A DNA stretch of 29,680 bases, from contig CAYSUS010000092.1 of NCBI GenBank assembly GCA_964434165.1, positions 1 to 29,680 on the forward strand. The letters run 5' to 3'. Positions 19,773-25,643 of the stretch are shown here, piece after piece (position 1 is the first letter of the stretch; the number at the start of each line of letters is the position of its first letter). Source of the stretch: CAYSUS01 sp964434165. Lineage in GTDB: Bacteria; Planctomycetota; Planctomycetia; Pirellulales; Thermoguttaceae. The notes beneath the pieces are model-generated. The model made no database searches. It was not told where the DNA came from and saw only the letters and a program-made list of their open reading frames with translations. Position numbers and translations under genes: made by a program.

Positions 19773-19802
19773 GGAGCGTTTCAACCCTAGGGAGATGGTT
19801 TC

Positions 19803-20762
19803 ATGACGCAAGAGATCGAGTTCAGGCCCGTGGCGGGCTGGTCCCCGCTGGCGATGACGGTCGGGTTGTTCCTCGGCGCCCTGGCCGCGATCGTGCTCGG
19901 TTCCGTCGCCGTCGGGTGGGAGCTCGGCTGGCTCGGCGGGTTGCTGATCGCCGCCGGCACGCTGGCGGCAATCGGCGGGATTCTGATGCTCTTCGGCTTC
20001 CAGGCCGTGGCCCCCAACGACGCCCGCGTGCTGCTCCTGTTCGGCGAGTATCGCGGCTCGGTCACGCAGACGGGCTTCTACTGGGTCAACCCGTTCTTCA
20101 CGAAACGGAAGATCACGCGGCGCATACGCAACTTCGAGACCGGCTCGGTGACCACTCCCGAGCAGAAGGACGCCGAGGGCAAGGTCGTGCGCCACAAGAG
20201 CCGATCGGCGGGCAGGCCGTCGAAGGTGAACGATCGCGACGGCAATCCGATCGAGATCTCCGCGGTGGTCGTGTGGCGCGTGGTCAACACCGCCGAGGCG
20301 GTCTTCGAGGTGGACGACTACGAGGACTTCGTGGCGGTGCAGAGCGAGGCGGCCCTGCGCAACCTGGCGAGCCGCCACCCCTACGACAGCCATGACGACG
20401 AGGTCTCGCTGCGGGGGAACACGCCGGAGATCGGCGATCAACTGCAGCAGGACATCCAGGAGCGCCTCGACAAGGCCGGTGTGGAGGTGATCGAGGCCCG
20501 GATCAGCCACCTCGCCTACGCGCCGGAGATCGCCGCCGCGATGTTGCAGCGGCAGCAGGCCCAGGCGGTCGTCGCCGCCAGGACGAAGATCGTGGAGGGG
20601 GCCGTGGGCATGGTGGACATGGCCCTGGAACACCTGGCCAGGCAGAACGTCGTCGAGCTGGACGAAGAGCGCAAGGCGGCGATGGTCTGCAATCTGCTCG
20701 TGGTGCTGTGCAGCGACCGACACACGCAACCGGTGGTCAACACCGGGACCATCTACCACTAA
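19803..20762 (+). CDS. SPFH/band-7 domain membrane protein
   Basis: 319 residues. Two hydrophobic helices near the N-terminus (about 14-36, PLAMTVGLFLGALAAIVLGSV, and about 41-66, LGWLGGLLIAAGTLAAIGGILMLF) anchor the protein. A prohibitin/stomatin-type SPFH domain follows (FQAVAPNDARVLLLFGEYRGSV, GFYWVNPFF, IRNFETGSVTTPEQKDAEG, NPIEISAVVVWRVVNTAEAVFEVDDYEDF), then a helical stretch (GVEVIEARISHLAYAPEIAAAMLQRQQAQAVVAARTKI, broken here for description only as the region near residues 220-258). SPFH proteins assemble into membrane rings or lipid microdomains. CTAGGGAG lies about ten bases upstream of the ATG. It is followed by a small RHH protein gene, a pairing I recall from other genomes. Function in this organism unknown. 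Confidence 0.9.
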   Translation: MTQEIEFRPVAGWSPLAMTVGLFLGALAAIVLGSVAVGWELGWLGGLLIAAGTLAAIGGILMLFGFQAVAPNDARVLLLFGEYRGSVTQTGFYWVNPFFTKRKITRRIRNFETGSVTTPEQKDAEGKVVRHKSRSAGRPSKVNDRDGNPIEISAVVVWRVVNTAEAVFEVDDYEDFVAVQSEAALRNLASRHPYDSHDDEVSLRGNTPEIGDQLQQDIQERLDKAGVEVIEARISHLAYAPEIAAAMLQRQQAQAVVAARTKIVEGAVGMVDMALEHLARQNVVELDEERKAAMVCNLLVVLCSDRHTQPVVNTGTIYH

Positions 20763-20828
20763 GGGGTACCGGATTCAGATTGCAGGCTCACCGCTTGGAA
20801 TCTTCGCCATTTCGGTAGCGCTTCCCGT

Positions 20829-20898
20829 GCGATCATCTCAAAGCATTGCTTAGTGCGATCCGCTCTCCTGGAGCGATCCGCCTGACGAGACGCGATCC
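20829..20898 (+). repeat. GCGATCC direct repeats before the RHH gene
   Basis: GCGATCC occurs at 20855-20861, 20873-20879 and 20892-20898, with a related GCGATC at 20829-20834. The spacings of 18 and 19 bases approximate two helical turns, and the last copy directly abuts the ATG at 20899. Possible autoregulatory operator sites. Confidence 0.5.
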
Positions 20899-21093
20899 AT
20901 GGCTCCTCGGCAATCCTTCCTGGTCCGCCTTGCGCCGGAGACGCTGGACGCCCTGCGGCGCTGGGCGGACGACGACCTGCGCAGTGTCAACGCCCAGATC
21001 GAGTTCCTTCTGCGCCGCGCCCTGTCGGAAGCGGGGCGGCTGCCGCGCCGGTCCGCCTCCGGCGACGACCCGCCTGATTCCAGGCCGCCTTGA
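20899..21093 (+). CDS. Arc-like ribbon-helix-helix DNA-binding protein, 64 aa
   Basis: MAPRQSFLVRLAPETLDALRRWADDDLRSVNAQIEFLLRRAL fits the ribbon-helix-helix fold: a short beta strand (QSFLVRLA), helix A (PETLDALRRWADDD) and helix B (SVNAQIEFLLRRALSEA) with the SxNxxIExLLR signature of Arc-family proteins. The rest is a Ser/Pro-rich tail. Such proteins bind DNA as dimers, often autoregulating, and many are antitoxins; no toxin-like gene lies beside it. No Shine-Dalgarno is visible, since the upstream bases form GCGATCC repeats that run right up to the start codon. It lies 136 bases after the SPFH gene and probably regulates that locus (inference). Confidence 0.8.
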   Translation: MAPRQSFLVRLAPETLDALRRWADDDLRSVNAQIEFLLRRALSEAGRLPRRSASGDDPPDSRPP

Positions 21094-21169
21094 CGGAGAC
21101 GATGGACCATGTCGTCTTCACAGGCGGACGAGCGGCTACGCCAGGTCCGCGGCCAGCGATTCCCGTTGG

Positions 21170-21450
21170 CTCAGCGCGTCGCAAAAGCTCCAGCCGCGGA
21201 GGGCCGGCGTGATCGCGCGCCCGCCCCCGGTCGCGGAGGACGACGTCCGCCATGGCGGTTGCCAGCATGGACCCGGCCGCAGCAAGCCATGGTGCTGGTG
21301 GGGGCCGAAGTCCGGCACGTCGGGCAGGGCCAGGCGCCGGTGCGCGCCTGGTGTTCGGACCATGCGGATCAGCCTCGGTCGCACCAGCGCTTGAGCGACG
21401 CGGTGCCCAGGCCAATCGCCTGGGCGACTTGCCGGGGGCGAGAAGGGCTC
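21170..21450 (-). pseudogene. Decayed MerR-type HTH / B12-binding-like regulator
   Basis: Three pieces of one recognisable family appear in order but in different frames on the - strand. The first (about 21442-21372) reads RPRQVAQAIGLGTASLKRWC then DRG, a winged HTH recognition segment, and hits a stop at 21371-21369. The second, shifted by one base, continues without a gap as LIRMVRTPGAHRRLALPDV (about 21370-21310), the wing of the same HTH. The third (about 21268-21178) reads LATAMADVVLRDRGRA, resembling the start of the cobalamin-binding domain that follows this HTH in planctomycete proteins. The intervening helical region is missing and no start codon precedes the HTH in frame. I infer a frameshifted, internally deleted pseudogene. 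The HTH part is convincing; the B12 remnant is tentative. Confidence 0.6.
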
Positions 21451-21610
21451 GGGCCGTCTTCACGGGGGGTCGAGGGATCGTTATGGATGAATATTAGGGC
21501 GGTCTTTCGTGTCTTCGAAATGTCAATCCGACGTCCTCGTCCCAGAGCAGGATAAGGCAAGGTCTGTAAACTCCTGTTTATCAACGACTTATATCTATCT
21601 TCGCAAATCC

Positions 21611-21687
21611 GGACGTATTGGACGAATTCGCGCCTTGCCGCTGGCGGGACTGACGCATAAAAATGCTCTGGACGAATTGAACGAATC
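21611..21687 (+). repeat. Two pairs of tandem 9-mers (GGACGAATT type)
   Basis: Pair 1 is GGACGTATT (21611-21619) plus GGACGAATT (21620-21628). Pair 2 is GGACGAATT (21670-21678) plus GAACGAATC (21679-21687). The exact copies are 50 bases apart. They lie in a locally AT-richer stretch between the broken HTH gene and the fasciclin gene, where operator sites of a divergent regulator would sit. CarH-type MerR regulators are known to bind direct repeats, though of about 11 bp. Confidence 0.5.
21635..21663 (+). promoter_or_regulatory. Candidate promoter between the tandem 9-mers
   Basis: TTGCCG (21635-21640), a 17-base spacer and TAAAAA (21658-21663), lying between the two pairs of 9-mers. If used, it gives a leader of roughly 150 bases to the FAS1 gene. 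Confidence 0.35.
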
Positions 21688-21824
21688 TTGCTCGCAGCAA
21701 GGCGTTCCTTTCGGACGGGATGGTCGATGGCGGGGTCCAGGGCGTTCCTGGAATCCACGAAGGGGCAGATCATTAGCCCACCCTCGGCCACAAGTCGTCA
21801 CCGTTACGTGGAAGGAGTTGTGCG

Positions 21825-22352
21825 ATGCGTATTCGAAGCGCGAAGTTGGTTGCGATGGTCGCCGCGGTTGCCCTGGTCGCCGGCCTCAGTGCCCCGGCCC
21901 AGGCCGAGAACCGCAAGGACATCGTGGACACGGCCGTCGCGGCCGGGTCCTTCAACACTCTGGCCAAGGCCCTCACGGCGGCGGGCCTGGTCGATGCCCT
22001 GAAGGGCGAGGGCCCGTTCACCGTGTTTGCGCCGACCGACGAGGCGTTCGGCAAGCTGCCGGAGGGCGCGTTGGAGGGCCTGCTGAAGGACAAGGCCAAG
22101 CTGACCGCCGTCCTCACCTACCACGTCGTACCCGGCAAGGTCATGGCCGCCGACGTCGTGAAGCTCGACAGCGCAAAGACGCTCCAGGGCTCCAAGGTGA
22201 AGATCTGCGCCAAGGACGGGGTGAAGATCAACGACGCCAACGTGGTCAAGACCGACATCGAGACCTCCAACGGCGTGATCCACGTGATCGATTCCGTCAT
22301 CCTGCCGCCCGACAGCGGCAAGTCGGCCGGGACCTGCACCGGCTCGAAGTAA
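21825..22352 (+). CDS. Secreted fasciclin (FAS1) domain protein
   Basis: 175 residues. A signal peptide (KLVAMVAAVALVAGLSAPAQA) is followed by one FAS1 domain (about 28-165) with the conserved boxes FTVFAPTDEAFGKLP, LTYHVVPGKVMA and GVIHVIDSVILPP. FAS1 domains mediate adhesion or protein-protein contacts outside the membrane. AAGGAG lies eight bases upstream of the ATG, an excellent ribosome site. I recall a fasciclin-family gene among targets of the RpoE-ChrR singlet-oxygen response in Rhodobacter, which agrees with the genes that follow here. It is the first gene of the rightward run and is separated from the next by a strong hairpin, so it may be expressed more highly than the rest. Confidence 0.93.
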   Translation: MRIRSAKLVAMVAAVALVAGLSAPAQAENRKDIVDTAVAAGSFNTLAKALTAAGLVDALKGEGPFTVFAPTDEAFGKLPEGALEGLLKDKAKLTAVLTYHVVPGKVMAADVVKLDSAKTLQGSKVKICAKDGVKINDANVVKTDIETSNGVIHVIDSVILPPDSGKSAGTCTGSK

Positions 22353-22367
22353 CCCGTCTTCCCGTCC

Positions 22368-22431
22368 GCCTCGCTCTGAGACCGCGGCTGCCGGCGATCC
22401 CCAACCGTCGGCAGCCGCACTCAGGCGAGGC
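22368..22431 (+). terminator. Long hairpin after the FAS1 gene
   Basis: Arms GCCTCGC (22368-22374), CTGAG (22376-22380) and GCGGCTGCCG (22384-22393) pair with CGGCAGCCGC (22409-22418), CTCAG (22420-22424) and GCGAGGC (22425-22431): 22 base pairs interrupted by small internal mismatches. It begins 16 bases after the FAS1 stop. The following AAGTTTCTG holds only three Ts, so partial termination or 3'-end protection is likelier than full intrinsic termination. Confidence 0.55.
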
Positions 22432-22489
22432 AAGTTTCTGGCTGCCGGCCCTCGGCTCGGCTTGAGACCTTCACTCGCGAGACGTTGTC

Positions 22490-23551
22490 ATGACGACCTG
22501 CGATTGCGAGCCACGCGAAAGCATGAACGACGCGGCGCAACACAACCCTGCCCCGTCCTGGATGACATGGTGCCTTCGCATCGCTGGCGTTTACAACATC
22601 GCCTGGGGTCTGCTGGTCGTGGCCTTCCCGGCCGCCTGGTTCTCCATGGTGGCGGCCGAGCCGCCCATCTACCCTGCTCTGTGGCAGTGCATCGGGATGA
22701 TCGTCGGAGTGTACGGGATCGGCTACTGGGTCGCGGCCGGCGACCCGTTTCGCCACTGGCCCATCGTTCTGGTCGGGCTCCTGGGCAAGGTGTTCGGCGC
22801 CGTGGGTTTCTTCTCCGCGGCTGCTGCCGGAGGGATGCCTTGGAGCTTCGGCTGGACCGTTCTCACCAATGATCTGATATGGTGGGTGCCGTTCAGTGTG
22901 ATCCTCCTCGCGGCTTGGAGACACCACCACTCTCGACGCAGGGGGATCGCCGCGCCCGACGCCTCCGAGTCAGGCCGACACGCCCTCGATACCGTGCGGA
23001 GTCAGCGTGGTGAGACCCTGTTCGGCCTCTCGCAGCGCGATCCCGTTCTGGCCGTGTTCCTGCGGCACTCGGGCTGCACGTTCTGCCGCGAGGCCCTGGC
23101 AGACCTGCAAACGCAGAAGGAATCGATCGAAGCCGCGGGCGTGCACATCGCGCTGGTTCACATGGGCAACAACGACCGCGCAGGCCGCGCCTTCGAGAAA
23201 TACGGCTTGGGCCATTGCGATCGCTTCAGCGATCCCGAGCGCAAGCTGTACCGGGCCTTCGGGCTCGACCGGGGCAACGTGTGGCAGCTTTTCGGTCCCA
23301 AGGTCTGGTGGAGGGGATTTCAAGCGGGTGTGTTGAACCGGCATGGACTGGGACGTCTGGTTGGGGACGGTCTGCAGATGCCGGGCGTGTTTCTGATCTA
23401 CCGGGGAAATCTGCTGGTCAGCTTTCGTCACACCACGGCGGCCGATCGTCCCGACTACACGGCCCTGGCCTGCGATCTCACGCCGGCCGACCGTCGCGGC
23501 CGGCGCAATAGCGCCCGCGCCGCGGAGCCGTCCGTGCTGCAGGAAGCCTGA
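22490..23551 (+). CDS. Fusion of a four-helix membrane domain and an AhpC/TSA-2 (SelL-like) redoxin
   Basis: 353 residues. The N-terminal half (about 25-145) holds about four hydrophobic helices (IAGVYNIAWGLLVVAFPAAW, ALWQCIGMIVGVYGIGYWVA, PIVLVGLLGKVFGAVGFFSA, LIWWVPFSVILLAAW). The C-terminal half is a thioredoxin-fold peroxiredoxin-like domain with FLRHSGCTFCREALADL; Cys196 and Cys199 form the CxxC that is U-x-x-U or C-x-x-C in SelL-related redoxins. IALVHMGNNDRAGRAFEKYG, FSDPERKLYRAFGL and PGVFLIYRGNLLVSFRH complete the fold. A role in reducing peroxides or disulfides at the membrane is inferred; the redox domain should face the cytoplasm if the helices number four. The first ATG has no clear Shine-Dalgarno; a second in-frame ATG at 22523 is possible. 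It precedes lipid-modifying genes, consistent with oxidative-stress protection. Confidence 0.85.
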   Translation: MTTCDCEPRESMNDAAQHNPAPSWMTWCLRIAGVYNIAWGLLVVAFPAAWFSMVAAEPPIYPALWQCIGMIVGVYGIGYWVAAGDPFRHWPIVLVGLLGKVFGAVGFFSAAAAGGMPWSFGWTVLTNDLIWWVPFSVILLAAWRHHHSRRRGIAAPDASESGRHALDTVRSQRGETLFGLSQRDPVLAVFLRHSGCTFCREALADLQTQKESIEAAGVHIALVHMGNNDRAGRAFEKYGLGHCDRFSDPERKLYRAFGLDRGNVWQLFGPKVWWRGFQAGVLNRHGLGRLVGDGLQMPGVFLIYRGNLLVSFRHTTAADRPDYTALACDLTPADRRGRRNSARAAEPSVLQEA

Positions 23552-23598
23552 TCGGCAGATCGCTTTTCACTCGCGCTACGAAACTGGACGGGAAGCAA

Positions 23599-24930
23599 AT
23601 GAAAATCGCCATCATCGGGTCGGGCGTCAGCGGAATGCTGGCCGCCCGGCTCCTCCACTCCGAGCATGACGTCACCGTGCTCGAATCCGGCAGCTACGCC
23701 GGGGGCCACACCCAGACGCTCGATCTCGACGTCGGCGGCCGCGCCTATCCGGTCGATACCGGTTTCATGGTGTACAACGACCGGACCTACCCGAACTTCT
23801 CACGAATGCTCGGGATGCTCGGGATCGAGTCGCGCTTCAGCGACATGAGCTTCAGCGTCCGCAGCGAGGCGACCGGGCTGGAGTACAACGGCGGATCGCT
23901 GGCCGGGCTGTTCGCGCAGCCGTTGAACCTGCTGCGGCCCTCGTTCCACGGGATGCTCCGCGACGTTCTGCGTTTCAACCGCCGCTCGCTCGAACTGCTC
24001 GAGGGGGACGACGAGACCGTGACGCTCGCGGACTACCTCCGCGAAAACCGCTACGGCCGCGCGTTCGTCGAGCACTACCTCGTGCCGATGGGTGCCTCGA
24101 TCTGGTCCTCTTCGCCGGAGGTCTTTCGCACGTTCCCCGCACGCTACGTGGTCGGCTTCTTCCGCAACCACGGCCTCCTGGAACTGAGGAATCGGCCACA
24201 GTGGAAGACGATCGCCGGCGGGGCGGCCCGCTACGCCGAGGCCCTCTTGCGCCCGCTGGCCGGTCGCGTGCGACTGAGCTCCCCGGTCGTTCGCGTGGAG
24301 CGATTTCCCGACCGCGTGATGGTCACCACGCGAGGCGGCGTCGCCGAGCGGTTCGACGCGGTGGTGATCGCGGCCCACGCCGATCAGGCCCGGGACATGC
24401 TGGCCGACCCCTCGCCCGAGGAATGGGGGATCCTCGGCGCGTTTCCCTACGAGGCCAACGACATCGTCCTCCACACCGACGCCTCGATCATGCCGCGGAG
24501 CCGCCGGGCATGGGCCTCGTGGAACTACCACCTGCCGGCCGAGCCGGGCCGCCGCGTCGCGCTGACCTACGACCTGAGCCGGCTGCAAGGGCACGACTCG
24601 CCCGGGCCGATCCTCGAGACGCTCAATCACGGCGGTGCGGTCGATCCGGGCAAGGTCCTCCGGCGGTTCACGTTCCACCATCCGCTGTTCAGTGTGGGTG
24701 CAATCCAAGCCCAGCGGCGATATGATGAGATCAACGGCCATCGCCGCACGTTCTACTGTGGTGCCTACTGGGGCCACGGCTTCCACGAGGACGGGGTGCG
24801 CAGCGCGCTGGCCGTGGCGCGTTGCTTCGGCATAGGACTCGAAGCATGCAAAGTCACATCTACGCGGGAACGGTCCGCCATCGGCGATTCGGCCCGGTCG
24901 AGCACGAGTTCGCTTACGGCTTGTGCATGA
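23599..24930 (+). CDS. FAD/NAD(P)-binding amine-oxidase-like protein
   Basis: 443 residues. It starts directly with the FAD fold KIAIIGSGVSGMLAARLLHS and VTVLESGSYAGGHTQTLDL, followed by YPVDTGFMVYNDRTYPNF, YLVPMGASIWSSSPEVFRTFP, RPQWKTIAGGAARYAEALL and the C-terminal FAD segment FYCGAYWGHGFHEDGVRSALAVAR. This is the desaturase/amine-oxidase-like family that travels with DUF1365 and CFA-synthase homologues; in Rhodobacter singlet-oxygen regulons such neighbours have been linked to fatty-acid modification. GGGAAGCAA lies just upstream of the ATG. The last 28 residues (after IGLEA) overlap the next gene by 85 bases, are Ser/Thr-rich and look like a non-conserved extension through a lost stop. 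Substrate unproven; acting on acyl chains of phospholipids is an inference. Confidence 0.88.
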   Translation: MKIAIIGSGVSGMLAARLLHSEHDVTVLESGSYAGGHTQTLDLDVGGRAYPVDTGFMVYNDRTYPNFSRMLGMLGIESRFSDMSFSVRSEATGLEYNGGSLAGLFAQPLNLLRPSFHGMLRDVLRFNRRSLELLEGDDETVTLADYLRENRYGRAFVEHYLVPMGASIWSSSPEVFRTFPARYVVGFFRNHGLLELRNRPQWKTIAGGAARYAEALLRPLAGRVRLSSPVVRVERFPDRVMVTTRGGVAERFDAVVIAAHADQARDMLADPSPEEWGILGAFPYEANDIVLHTDASIMPRSRRAWASWNYHLPAEPGRRVALTYDLSRLQGHDSPGPILETLNHGGAVDPGKVLRRFTFHHPLFSVGAIQAQRRYDEINGHRRTFYCGAYWGHGFHEDGVRSALAVARCFGIGLEACKVTSTRERSAIGDSARSSTSSLTACA

Positions 24931-25643
24931 TGTACCTCGACCTCGACGAGCTGCCCCGGCTGCTCCGCAGCGGGCGATGGCTCTACGGGGCGTGGTTCTC
25001 GCCGGGCTCGTTCCGCCGCGAGGACCATTTCGGCGATCCGCGCCGGGCGCTAAAGCAAACGGTCTGCGATTTTGTGGCCGACCAGACCGGCGCGCGTCCG
25101 GCGGGCCCGGTCCGCCTGCTCACGCAGCTTCGGCACTTCGGCTACTACTTCAGCCCGCTGAACCTCTATTACTGCTTCGACCCGGGCGGAGAGCGCGTCG
25201 AGTCGGTCGTGGCCGAGGTGAGCAACACGCCGTGGCGCGAGCGGCACCACTACCTGCTCTGGGACGGAAACCGCCGCGGAGAGCCCGACCGCCTGGAGTT
25301 CCGCCACCCCAAGGACTTCCACGTCTCCCCGTTCCTGGGCATGGACTACGAGTACCGATGGCGGCTCAGCGAGCCGGGCGAGCAACTGAAGGTCTACCTG
25401 GCCAACCACAAGGACGACCGCCGGGTGTTCGACGCCAGCCTCGTGCTCTCGCGCCGGCCGCTCAACCGGCTCCAGGTGGCCCGCACCTGGGTCCGCTACC
25501 CGCTGATGACGGTCCAGGTGATGGCGGCGATCTACTACCAGGCCTTGCGACTATGGATGAAAAAATGCCCGTACTTTCCTCACCCGAAGAGCGCGCCGCC
25601 GCACGCGTCCCTCAGGACGCCGATGGCCAACGGAGCGGGCTGA
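24846..25643 (+). CDS. DUF1365 family protein
   Basis: 265 residues with the characteristic DUF1365 landmarks: HIYAGTVRHRRFGPVEHEFAYGLCMMYLDLDEL (described in part), GDPRRALKQTVCDFV, RLLTQLRHFGYYFSPLNLYYCF, VVAEVSNTPWRERHHYLL, FRHPKDFHVSPFLGMDYEYRW, LSRRPLNRLQVARTWVRYPLMTVQVMAAIYYQALRLWMK and a terminal PYFPHP. No enzymatic activity is established for the family as far as I know. The start at 24846 gives the usual MxSxIYxGxVxHxR opening; an in-frame ATG at 24822 would add eight residues. It overlaps the flavoprotein by 85 bases and the methyltransferase by about 90, so translational coupling is likely. Its constant company with the flavoprotein and CFA homologue suggests a shared lipid pathway. 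Confidence 0.92.
   Translation: MQSHIYAGTVRHRRFGPVEHEFAYGLCMMYLDLDELPRLLRSGRWLYGAWFSPGSFRREDHFGDPRRALKQTVCDFVADQTGARPAGPVRLLTQLRHFGYYFSPLNLYYCFDPGGERVESVVAEVSNTPWRERHHYLLWDGNRRGEPDRLEFRHPKDFHVSPFLGMDYEYRWRLSEPGEQLKVYLANHKDDRRVFDASLVLSRRPLNRLQVARTWVRYPLMTVQVMAAIYYQALRLWMKKCPYFPHPKSAPPHASLRTPMANGAG

Larger units (their letters stand above)
18606..19802. other. 1.2-kb gene-poor, hairpin-rich interval
   Basis: No reading frame here shows recognisable protein features; those present are compositionally biased fragments. The interval contains many perfect short inverted repeats: 18915-18935, 19163-19175, 19188-19206, 19286-19311, 19438-19456, 19553-19567 and 19586-19607. They are followed by a nested palindrome just before the SPFH gene. 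There is no T-run after most stems, so they are not simply terminators. No tRNA, tmRNA, SRP or RNase P signature was seen. It could hold a structured non-coding RNA, mobile palindromic elements or decayed coding sequence. Confidence 0.55.

Noticed and set aside
18606..19802. Short open frames in the gene-poor interval (for example 19358-20395 +)
   Set aside because: Arg/Pro/Gly-rich composition, no motifs; the longer one runs out of frame across the SPFH gene.
20899..21093. RHH protein as an antitoxin of a toxin-antitoxin pair
   Set aside because: No toxin-like small gene is adjacent on either side; the SPFH gene is the only close partner.
21369..21791. 140-codon - strand frame read as an intact gene
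   Set aside because: Its first 100 residues cross the AT-rich promoter and repeat region with no family features; only the end is a real HTH, and it is cut by a frameshift.
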